Below are positions 52,085 through 62,006 of a stretch of DNA of 64,000 bases, piece after piece. Position numbers and translations under genes: made by a program. Position 1 is the stretch's first letter. The number at the start of each line of letters is the position of its first letter. The notes beneath the pieces were generated by a model. It saw only the letters and a list, made by a program, of their open reading frames with translations, did not search any database and was not told the DNA's origin. The stretch is from Romanomermis culicivorax (lineage: Eukaryota; Nematoda; Enoplea; Mermithida; Mermithidae), in assembly GCA_963922205.1 (NCBI GenBank), contig CAWUHX010000017.1:248001-312000 (forward strand), in the 5' to 3' direction.

Positions 52085-52676
52085 TTCTGGGGCACATTGT
52101 GAAAATATAGCCTCTAACTAGAATTTCCGGTTTATTACGTAAAGCGTTTCTCTCTAAAAATACTGCCTGTTAGTCAAAACATTTTAAACTTATGTCAGAC
52201 CTATCCTTGAGTATTGCTCTCCTGTTTTCTGATATTAATAAACTTGGAAAAGTTCAACGCTATTTTACGAAACCAATTCTTTGGAATCTCGATATAACAT
52301 TTGAAGATCGCCTGGAAAACCTTAATTTAGAATGGTTAGAAACAAGAATACACATAATTGTAAATAATCAGGCTTTACCCGGTAGTAGTTTTTTCACGCA
52401 TGATTATTCTACAAATACTATAGCTTTTAAATAAAATAAATATGTTATTGAAAAATGTAAATTAAACTGTAGGTATCGCGATTTTTCAAACAGATGTGCC
52501 AGGATTTGGAACTTTTTTATCTCCCGTTATTAAAATTATTAATACTTTCGAAAAATTTAAAAATGAAATAAAACAAGTGTACTTCAAAGATTTTTCAAAG
52601 GGGGTCAAAGAGCTACAAGCTTTTGCGCTACCTGAGTATATCTTTCAGGTAACTCAATATTTAAATTGGTGTAACG

Positions 52677-53629
52677 CAGGTTTTTTCATCTTTTCTCGAC
52701 AGGTCTATTGGCTGCTGGTGTCAAAATTTTAGAGGTCAATCCCACCTTCAACAAGCCTAAACTAAAAAGTGTTTAAACGAGTCTGGGAGTATGAAAACAA
52801 TGCTTTTTTCAACAAATTTATTTAAAAAACTCTTCAAAATCACAGTAGAAGCCCGCGTAACAGATGAATCATTTTGAATACATTCTCATCAAACACAGAA
52901 TTCACCATTCGGTTGGCAGAAGCGTTCAAACATTTGTCAAACGTATAAAGCAAAGAAAAGCGCGATAGGTATTTTACTTCGCACTTGAATATCGGTGATC
53001 AATGCCGGTGCTTAGCATCAGAAGAAATTTTTGGATTTGGATATTCTATAGCGTTGGAAATCTATTTCCTTAATTTTTTGGTTAATTCAACGTCGGGCAA
53101 ACTAAAAGTCAAAAATTAGGCAAGCAACAAAGAATTTGGATGACTTCTTCAGACAGAAGAATCTCTGCCATTTTCCCATGCTGACGATGTCTGAATCATT
53201 TTCCCAACGCAAAAGTTATGTTCACGAAAGTCGAAAATTCTAAAGGACCACAAAACGATTTTGTGAAAATCATTTTTTAAAAATCTAGGTTTTCGTCAAA
53301 ATATGTGAAAGAACAATACAAGGTCAAACATTCATACATGTAACATGCTGATGTTTAAAAGCTATAAGCATTAATGATGTGCGTCGGATATCCAGACGGA
53401 TATTTTGGAAAACGGATATCCGGATGTGAAATATGCGGATATCCATTTTCTTTTTTTCGGTACTTTTTTTAAACTCATATAAATGCATTTCCGGACAGGG
53501 AACTCACCTAATCAAAAGATTCGTTAGGCTCTAACTTTTACAAACCAATTTGGCTTGTGCCCCTAAATTTTTAGGAGCCAATCAGAATTCTTAGGAGCCA
53601 TGGCTCTTAATCGGCCTAAAAAACCCTGG
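52677..53629. mobile_element. hAT-like element J2, second copy of J1
   Basis: Shares long stretches with 34745-36163 (for example the segments near 52800-52890 and 53530-53620), including the GGAGCCATGGCTC palindrome and the AAAAACCCTG end. A GGATATCC palindrome cluster near 53395-53450 is not in J1. No clear target duplication remains, as another element abuts the right end. Confidence 0.65.
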
Positions 53630-53638
53630 TAACATTTA

Positions 53639-54730
53639 CCGTAAAACAGGCTAAATTGGGACTAGATGTATAAAGTGGGACATTTTCGGGAAAGTTTTTT
53701 ATAGTTGGATTACTTTGTATGTATTGTGTGTTGTTCGGAAGTAAATAAATTTTTTGAAAGCTCAGCCTTTTTGCTCTCTAACGTATATTTCGTTGTCGAC
53801 CAACTTTTATTTTTCAGGGATCCATGGGCCAGGAACCGAGGGCATGTCAATTTCTGATTTTTTGGGGGCTGCAAACTTTCATATGCCCAGCAAGATGAGA
53901 AAGAGCCTGAAACTTCTCCCTTGGCCAAAAGTTGAGTCTCATTAATGACCCAAATCACCTTAAGTTTCAAACCTGTAGCTCTTGTCCTCAAGGAGTAAGC
54001 CCCTTTGTCCCACTTTACCCCCTCATCAGGAGCTAAAACTGGGTAAAGTGGGACAGTCGAAAAAACGGAAAATTACGCGAAAATTACGTACATGTCAAAT
54101 TTATGAAGCCAGCTGGACCGGCAACAAAATTTTCATGGCCTGAAAAAAATGAAAATTTGTGGATCGGTAAAGAGAGCATTGTTCGAAAAATAGCAGAAGG
54201 CCCCGTGCCGTATGGAACTCGGTTTTTTACTTTGACCAAAGAAATCTGTGCAATGATTCAGTCAGCTTTCAGTGAATTGATTAATTAATCTGATTTTGTG
54301 CCTTTATTGTTGATCTTTCTCATGGTTGTCATCGTTTTCACTGCATTCCGGTTGTTATCGATATCGTCTTGCCTTATTGTACCATTGATTCGTCTTATAT
54401 TTTGTCTAAAACGTTTTTTTAAAACATCTTTTGTGTCCCACATATGATATATTAACTCAAAAGTGAGTTTTATAACGTCAACATACATTTATTTCTGAAG
54501 TGTCCCACTTTTCACGGTTGGGGGGGGGGGGGTAAAGTGGGACAGCCACTAAATTTTAAAAAAAATGAGACCTGATAAGAATTATCTTATCAGGCTTTGG
54601 TGTACGGTAGAGTGATGTCTCTAGACTTAAACAAAAAAATAAGAGCGAAGATCCGACGATTTAAGCTCGAGCTACAATGGTTTATCTGAAAGAGAGTGCT
54701 AAAACTGTCCCACTTTAGCCTGTTTTACGG
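53639..54730. mobile_element. TIR element H with repeated GTAAAGTGGGACA and 9-bp TSD
   Basis: 1092 bp, TIR CCGTAAAACAGGCTAAA with a 9-bp duplication TAACATTTA on both sides (53630-53638 and 54731-54739). TAAAGTGGGACA or its complement occurs about six times, at both ends and inside. A 9-bp duplication fits Mutator-like elements. Its short ORFs show no known domain. Confidence 0.7.
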
Positions 54731-55071
54731 TAACATTTATTTTTGTGTTAATTCATTTCGTTTTTATTTTTCATCGACATATACTCGAATAAAATAATTG
54801 GGTAAATTACTGCAGACAGTAATTTACCAAAAATGAAGAAAAAACAAAGTTTTTTTACTTTTTTGTCAAATTATAAGAAGGAATAGTAACAAAAAGGTAA
54901 CACAAGGCCGAAACTTGAAAAACCTATGTTGCATAGAAATTTGACTGCTGATGCTGTCATTATTGTTCAAAATTGAGAATCAATCGTAGACGACTGCATT
55001 TGAATCATTTGCCCTTCCGGAAGGGAACGCCGGAAAAGTTTTTGGCTCCTGATACTCTAGAACGTTGGGAG

Positions 55072-55250
55072 CAGACTACCCCATGGGGAGGGGTATGAGG
55101 GGGGTATTACCCCCACCTAAAATCCTGAAAGTTGATCACTGGTCGAATAATTTTGAGACAAAATGAAGTGTTTGTAGACATTTAGCCCACACTATCCCGA
55201 AAATTGTCAAGTTTACCCCTACCTGGAACATCTGACCTTGGGGACCACTG
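55072..55250. mobile_element. 179-bp hAT-like MITE, family D
   Basis: Starts CAGACTACCCCATGGGG and ends CCTTGGGGACCACTG. Flanked by GTTGGGAG and GTTGGAAG, an 8-bp duplication with one mismatch. Confidence 0.82.
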
Positions 55251-55849
55251 GTTGGAAGATAAATCTTTTTAAAACTCATTTCATGATTTAAAATTTGGTT
55301 TTGCCGGTCAAATGATTTCCAGGCTTGAACAATGCGCGATTGTTTTTTATTAGCTAACCAGCTAAAAAATCAGCTCGGAACATAAAACATAAAAACTATA
55401 AGATTAATTCCTGCGCGAGGCGTCAAAATTTTTTTGCATTATTGATATTCTGGGCCGCTGGAAAAGGAATCTCTCAATTATTCATTTCCATTATAAATGT
55501 ATAATTTTTTAGTCAATGGAATCATTTTTCATTATCGGATAAAATGCAAAAATAAATTTAAAATCGGATAACAAACCAAAAATTTGAATTTTTGCATCGG
55601 CAAAAATTTCTGTCACTATCTCTCGATAATGGTTTAATCTTTTGCCTAATACAGCAATTTATACTCCAAAAATGAAGACCAATAAAAAGTTTATAGCAAA
55701 ATATTGAAAAAATTTTGATCTTCGTCAGATACTTTGAAGCAATATCAAAGATAAACTAATTTAATAACGAGATGAGACATTCCAGGTGGTAACGACTATC
55801 GAATCTTAAGTAGTAAGTGCAATAGGCGTGCGCACGGTCGCGCATGAGC

Positions 55850-56060
55850 TAGATTATAGCAAACAATGATCCTATAATCATTACCGGCGCGAAGCGTCGA
55901 GGTTTTGATCTTCGCTCGTTTAGCTTTAAAGGGAAAACATTTTTCTGTGCGGGAAGGAAATTTGGATCATTTCCGCACGGCGCGGATAAAGGCGTGCGGA
56001 AAAAATCCTTAGTACCGTACTAGTTTTTCTCGATTCCTTTTTTCATCTTAAATTTTCATA
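55850..56060 (+). repeat. G-type module with GTGCGG/CCGCAC palindromes
   Basis: CCGGCGCGAAGCGTCG followed by TTTTGATCTTC and then TGTGCGGGAAGG ... CATTTCCGCACGG units. Same layout as 42767-43010 with a third palindrome type. Confidence 0.5.
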
Positions 56061-57464
56061 TACCCGGTTACATTATACTGAAAAAAAGTCAAAACCTGCC
56101 GGGAAAAAACTTTTTCACTTACCGGGAAAACTGGAAATTTTGTTTTCGGAAATCGCTATGAACGCTGTACTTAATTCTTAATTGTCATTTTTTTCGACGG
56201 AACGGTACAGATCGCCAACGGCTTAAAACGTTCAGCCTGAAAATCAACTTTCGATCGGAAAGGGTGACTGCAATTTTCTAGAAAATGACCGACATTAACC
56301 TCCAACCAAACGGAACGAAAATTTTCCTCTCGTTCGGTAACGTTGTGTTGATTGCATTCCGTTCCGTCGGAAAAGGCAAGACGAGTATAAATCATACATG
56401 TAATTGGGGGGAAGTGCTATGGGAACCCCCCCCCCAGAAATCGTCGACCATATGGCTAGATATTGGGCGACCCCCCCCCCCAGGATTTTCCAATCCTATG
56501 GCTAGCCATATGGTAGCCCTAGGGAACCCCATAGTTTTAGTCGGAAAAATACTAAAAAATGTCATTTTTTTCCACGAAAAATGTCAATTTTTGAACAAAA
56601 AATGGTCAAAAACGTCAATTTTCTCGGCGCTTCGCGCCATAAGTAGTGATGGACCGATGGCCAAAAATTTGCCATCGGCCGATGCCGATGCATCAGCCAG
56701 TCACCGATGGCATCGGCCGATGCATCGGCTGTAACATGTACAAAATGCAACCTGAAGTTGTTACACTGTAATAAATTTAAAATTATTATGAATTATTCAC
56801 AAAGTTTTACTGATATTTTCAACATTCGATAATTAACAACATTTCATTCATCCAATTTGTCATCAACAATGGCATCTGTTGTTCTACCTTCACTTTGATT
56901 GCTCAGTTCACTAGAAGCTTCTTCAACTTCAGCTTGTTTTTCTAGTTTGCACTATTGGATCCAATCTCAGCAATAAACGGGATCTTTTTCCACTTCTAGC
57001 ATCTTTTGCTTTTTAAAATGATCATTCACTAGCTACTGACCCAATTGGACCTGATAAAAATTTTATGGCAAGCTAAAGAAATTTTTTCCATAATGAAACT
57101 TATTTTTAACTGCACTCTATTGTGACTCAAATTAGCTAGTTCTGGTTTTGTTGCAGCATTTTTCTTCCATTATTCTAGTAATGTATTCCAAAACAATGGA
57201 TTTTGCTTGCTCAAATGTTGACATTGCATATTTTTCGGGCTACAGCTCATCTTCAGATAAACTTGCAATGGCCAAATAGGGCCTGAAATTGGTCAGTTTT
57301 GTGTAAATGCTTGAATTATTTACATTAGTATTAATTGTGGCTTACAGAGAAAGTATGGAGAATGAGATTGAAGATTCATTCAAATTTTTGAATCATATTT
57401 TCAGAAAAGCGTCGATTTTGTTATTTTTGATTGACAACCATTCTAGCCAAAGCTATAGTCGTTT

Positions 57465-57706
57465 TTTCTTGAAATGCTTCTAAATAATAAAAGTGAAAAG
57501 TAAGTAGTATTTTAGATTTTCACGATTTTTTGACAAGCAATATATTATATAGAAATGGAAATTGGTGAGCATACTGACCTAACCCTTAACAATTTTTCGA
57601 GTGAAAAATTTACAATAAGGGCTTTATGTAAACGATTTCGACAACGATACTGATTTGTGTCACTTTTCTATTCGGAAGCATTTTATAAAAAACAGACTTT
57701 AGTTCA
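57465..57706. mobile_element. Family P MITE inside a hAT element
   Basis: Nearly full-length copy of the 13990-14229 element (GTCGTTTTTTCTTGAAATGC at the left, AAAACAGAC at the right), nested in the hAT element at 56646-58498. Confidence 0.65.
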
Positions 57707-57769
57707 GCTTTGTCTTCTGCTTGAGGATCACAGAAAGCCTAAATTTTTTAATTTTGATTTGTATGATCA

Positions 57770-58290
57770 ATATGTGTTATATTTCAAATTTCAATCCATC
57801 CTTTTTAAATCCAGGATCTAGTAAAGATGCCAAAGCATGAAGTCTATTGTCTTCAATGGGTTTAAAGTGGGCTCGATTATCATTTCTATAAAAATATTGA
57901 TTCATTTTCCCCGACAATTCCTCCTTTAATGAACCCAATCCAGGAAAGTTGATATTGTGGATTGAGTGGCGTATAATTCTTAATCATACGATTCTCTAAT
58001 CTGTGTTTTTAAAAAAAATTTAGGCACAAAATCTAGCTTACGTTTCTTCAGCTATTTCCTCCGAAATACGGGCGTTTTTAGATTCATAGATTTTTACAGT
58101 TTCTGCAAAAGATTTTAACAAATTGACAAGCTGCAAAATTATAATTATCTAAGGTGTGTATACATTATACATGTATTAAAGTATATTCTTACCGCCGCAG
58201 CTAAAATATTCCATTCATAGCTTGTCAAATTCTTGTTATCTAGTTCATCAATGGCAACACAGGGCAAATATGCTAGACATTAAAACAACC
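57770..58290 (-). pseudogene. hAT transposase remnant, with introns
   Basis: Minus-strand exons read SYEWNILAAAV (about 58225-58195, then a GTAAGA donor), LVNLLKSFAETVKIYESKN...ISEEIAEET after a TTTTGCAG acceptor (about 58132-58046), and LHALASLLDPGFKK (57860-57800). These match the hAT WxxL..L.PF..T region and the LDPRFK motif, with Gly in place of Arg. The dimerisation tail is not seen. Confidence 0.75.
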
Positions 58291-60604
58291 ATTTTCACAA
58301 AAAAATAATGTATTTACTAAAGTAAGTGTAGAATATGTATGTGAACAATCTGTTTTTTAAGCATATGCACCTGCATTCATTGTAACAAAAAGTTGCCAAA
58401 CAATCGGCCATCGGCCGATTATTTGCCAAAACATCGGCCGATGGCCGATGCCAGAAAAACGCAAATCGGCCGATGCATCGGCCGATGCCGATGCTTTTTA
58501 GACAAAAATTACTACTTCTCAAACCGTTTTTTTGGACATTTTTCATGGAAAAAATCGAATTTTTTTTCCTTCTGGGACCCCTCCCCCCAAAATTTTGGGA
58601 ATTACTGACCCCCGGCCCCAAAAAAGTGCTCCAACCCCCCCCCCCCCCGACCTCGGAGCTCCGTTACATGTATGGTATAAATACCCTTTATGCTCAGGCT
58701 TAGGGCGGAGCGGAGCCCCATAGGCGGGCGCGTAGCGCCCATCCTGCTGGACATCTACAGAATTAAGTTCATTGTGACGGTTGTACACGGATTGTACAAA
58801 GATAGGTGTTTTTTCTGCATTTACGGGTTTACACATCCGAGTTTACACTTTAATACTCCTAGTGCCAAAAAGATCTTTTTAATTAAAATTTTGTATTTTT
58901 TTTTTTATTGAAAGATTTTCATGAGTATTCGAGAAAGAGAGAAGAAAAACCAAAAAATGAAAAATAAAAACAAAAAGATATAGCGCCAAAAAGAAAAGAA
59001 AAAGAAAAAATTTTCGATCAAAACATTGTGCCAACGATGTCAAATTTTCTATTCAAATTAAACACCAAAACTAAGAATTTCAGTTTCCACTTTTAGTCCC
59101 ACTTACATTTACTGCAATGATACGCATAAACTTTTCGAAGAGAATTCGCTCGCGTTCGGATCAAACAGAAACGGCTTATATTATATTTATTGAGTCGGCG
59201 CGAAGCACCGATGAAATTTTAATGATAGAATGCCTTAAAATTTATAATGAAAACACAAGATTCGTAACACTCTACAAATGCCATCCATGCTTGGTCCGCC
59301 AAGACTAAGAGCCAGACCACTATCAATGGATTGTACTTGTGATACCGTTCCTAAAGTGTAACACTATACCAAACCTGTAGTACAATAATAACCTGGTTTG
59401 GTCAAATATCTGGGTTCCAATGAGAGACGACGGGGAAAGACGACTATATTTAATGACGGTAGAGATAACAGACAAAAAAAGCAAAAACACTGAGTATATA
59501 CAAGAAATACATGAGTCACAAGAAAAAATGAATATATAAATGAGAAAATTATAAAATCATTGAGCAAGTCAAAATTTCACAGAATAAATCAGAATTTTCT
59601 TCTTTTTAACTTGTGTTTTTCAGTTTTTTGTTGCTTTTCTATTGTATTTCCTTTCTTTTTCGCCATATTTTCTTGAATATGGGATGAGCCTACTTCGAAA
59701 TTTATTTAATACATTCATTTTTCTACGCTAATATTTAGAGTGCATGCTTTTACGAATTTTTATGCGTTACTATATTATACTTCTTGATTCATCCACACAT
59801 GTTCCAATGCTTGAATCTTATTTCTGCATACTAATAAATTTATTGGCAGCGTCAATATTTACTAGTAATAGGGAAATTATGACCATAAGTGCACAGAACC
59901 CTTTTTTCTTGCGAAGATTCAAAACAGAGCGTATGTATCAGCTTTAGCATTTTTTCGACCTGAATAATAAATCTTACTACATTACTATCTATCTGTATAT
60001 AGAAATCGTAATTGAAAGTACAAAGCTTCCAAAACGTTTTCTTGATATTCATCAATGACGACGGTTTAACAATCATCAGGTTAGTGAACATAATATCATC
60101 AGGAATGCTGAAATCCTAATTACTCTTCAACCGTTTAATAAAAATAATTAGAGACAAAAAAGAATTACAGACGCATTAAAACCATTAAATGTTAATTGAT
60201 TAACGGTACTGAACTTCATAAGAACCACACTCTAGCCAAACCCAGATAATGATTCTAATGCTAATTAATGCGAAGCGGCGAAAAATTCAAAGATTTTCAA
60301 CTGAGATACAAATTTAGCTTATCATTCAATAGTTCGGGATAATTTTTCAATAAAAAACTAAATCATAACAATCTTAATCGAAATTCCTTGACTTTTCCAG
60401 GTTTTCCAATTTCGGTGGACACCCCGGTACTTGACTTCCTAAGAGCCGCGCTCGAGAAAAATTTAAATTAATAATGATAACTATGTCAAAAACAGTGTAA
60501 ATAAGAAAAAATTGTGCATGTGTTTGGTACGTCCAGTCGATTGTATCACAACTTGACACTCGTCGTAACCTAGCGCCTTGTATTTTACTTTGGCGCCCAT
60601 GCGA

Positions 60605-61998
60605 TAGGGACGGGCCGGGTATCCGGATCCGCGGATATCCGCCTAAATTTTAGGATCCGGATCCGATCCGGATCCGCTAAACCAGATATTTTTGGATCCG
60701 GATCATTCGCATAAAATTTTACAGTATTAGAAAACACGAAAAATTTTCCGGTGCTTCGCGCCGGATTTTATAATTCTTTGCAATACTATTTTTCTACAAA
60801 TCGTGCTTTCTGGAGAAAAATTTCCAGTAAAGGAAAAAATGTTGGTGGTCCTCCTGTATGGAAAAGCCGAATTTTGGTCCATTTCAGAACGTCAAAATCT
60901 ATTTTTCCAACTTTTTTGCAACTGTAATTTTAAACATGAAGCCGAGTTTGAATTGAGAAGCATCATGGAACTAATTTTCATAAGTTTTAGGTTTAACTCG
61001 AAGTTTTTCAGATTTATGAAAGTTATGAGTATATTTTTTCAATTTGTAAGATGATTATGAAGGACGGGAACTCGAGTGCTAGATCATGGTTTTTTCAGTG
61101 TATAAAAAAAATTTTCTTCATACAAAGACTTTTTGGCCGATCTTTGTACAGGTACAAACAGGCTTGTACAAAAAAAAACACTGCAATGGTAGCAAAATTA
61201 TACTTGAGAAACAGTAATTTTTCAACAGTATCACCCTTCAAACGATTTTTGGTAAGATCATAAATTTGACCAGCACACTGAATAGCTGTTCATAGGGGAC
61301 ACTTTTCGCTGGTGCTAATTTAAGTTTACTTTCTGCATGAAGCAATTCCAGAGACGTTTGAGATTTAAGTTCATGCTCTAATTTGGTTTTTGAGTTGCTA
61401 GGTTCATTTTTTTGGCTATCTTCAAAGAAAACACAAAAATTAATTCTTTAACGTTTCTATATTAGTATCAATTTGTTCCACAATTACTTCTATTTTCATT
61501 ATCTTCTTTTATTTAGCCGCAAACTGCTTATACTCGTATATTGCCATAATGTTTCCTCTCCAAATATTTTCTCTGACATCCAGTAGCACAACCTTTTCTG
61601 GAAGCTGTATTCTGCATTTATTGCCCGCTGCCTTTTCTTCATCATCTTTAGACACTGTGAAGTAGTTCCACACTCTGCTAGTTAAAGAAGAACTTGAATC
61701 CATAATTTCTGAAAAAACTTTCCATTTCTATTTATTTCCTTGCTGATGAAACCAATATTAATCTAAGCATGAATACAATTTAATGAATAAAAATTACTAA
61801 TTAGTAATTGATACATGTTAACTATCTCAATAAACGAACACCTCAATCATTAATAATCTATTAATATATTGACACCAATGGATATAAATCCATACAACCC
61901 AATTTTAGACAAATTAGACATAGCACATATACTTATTGAAAGATCCGGATCGGATCCGGATCCACTGTCGCCAAAAAAGTCGATCCGCCCCATCCCTA
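60605..61998. mobile_element. hAT-like element C with GGATCC palindrome clusters
   Basis: 1394 bp, TIR TAGGGACGGGC / GCCCCATCCCTA, perfect 8-bp duplication CCATGCGA (60597-60604 and 61999-62006). Many GGATCCGGATC and GGATATCC units lie inside both ends. The GGTGCTTCGCGCC hairpin lies at about 60750. A BED-finger coding remnant is inside. Confidence 0.9.
61509..61703 (-). pseudogene. BED zinc-finger N-terminus of a hAT transposase
   Basis: Starts with ATG at 61703. The segment SRVWNYFTVSKDDEE followed by KC fits the first half of a BED finger (WxYF...C), the usual DNA-binding start of hAT transposases. The second Cys and the His pair are not clear before the stop. It lies inside element C and is probably the start of its lost transposase. 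Confidence 0.55.
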
Positions 61999-62006
61999 CC
62001 ATGCGA

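Larger units (their letters stand above)
50710..52440 (+). pseudogene. LINE ORF2 remnant split by two insertions
   Basis: Part 1 (50716-50862) carries the RT block LLFVDEVKIF, where FADD is expected, so the catalytic pair is damaged, followed by WQLNISYSKA. Part 2 (51610-51716) carries GHNDPQNQY and YLGIYISND. Part 3 (52185-52360) carries RPILEYCSPVF, KVQRYFTK and FEDRLENLNLEWLETR. The gaps are the elements at 50865-51590 and 51725-52084. Confidence 0.7.
56646..58498 (-). mobile_element. Nested hAT element with CATCGGCCGATG palindromes
   Basis: Both ends are packed with CGGCCGATG and CATCGGCCGATG motifs, and the left end begins near TAGTGATGG. It holds a broken hAT transposase on the minus strand and a nested Tc1-like MITE. 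Exact ends and target duplication are not resolved. Confidence 0.7.
56393..58674. mobile_element. hAT-like element E2 with a nested hAT
   Basis: Same TIR as 51725-52084 (CATACATGTAATTGG / CGTTACATGTATG) with a perfect 8-bp duplication GTATAAAT (56385-56392 and 58675-58682). Long C runs and an ATGGCTAGCCAT palindrome lie near the left end. About 1.85 kb of it is a second hAT element (56646-58498). Confidence 0.82.

Noticed and set aside
58543-58836. ORFs across the C-run near 58640
   Set aside because: They run through transposon ends and a homopolymer, with no family match.
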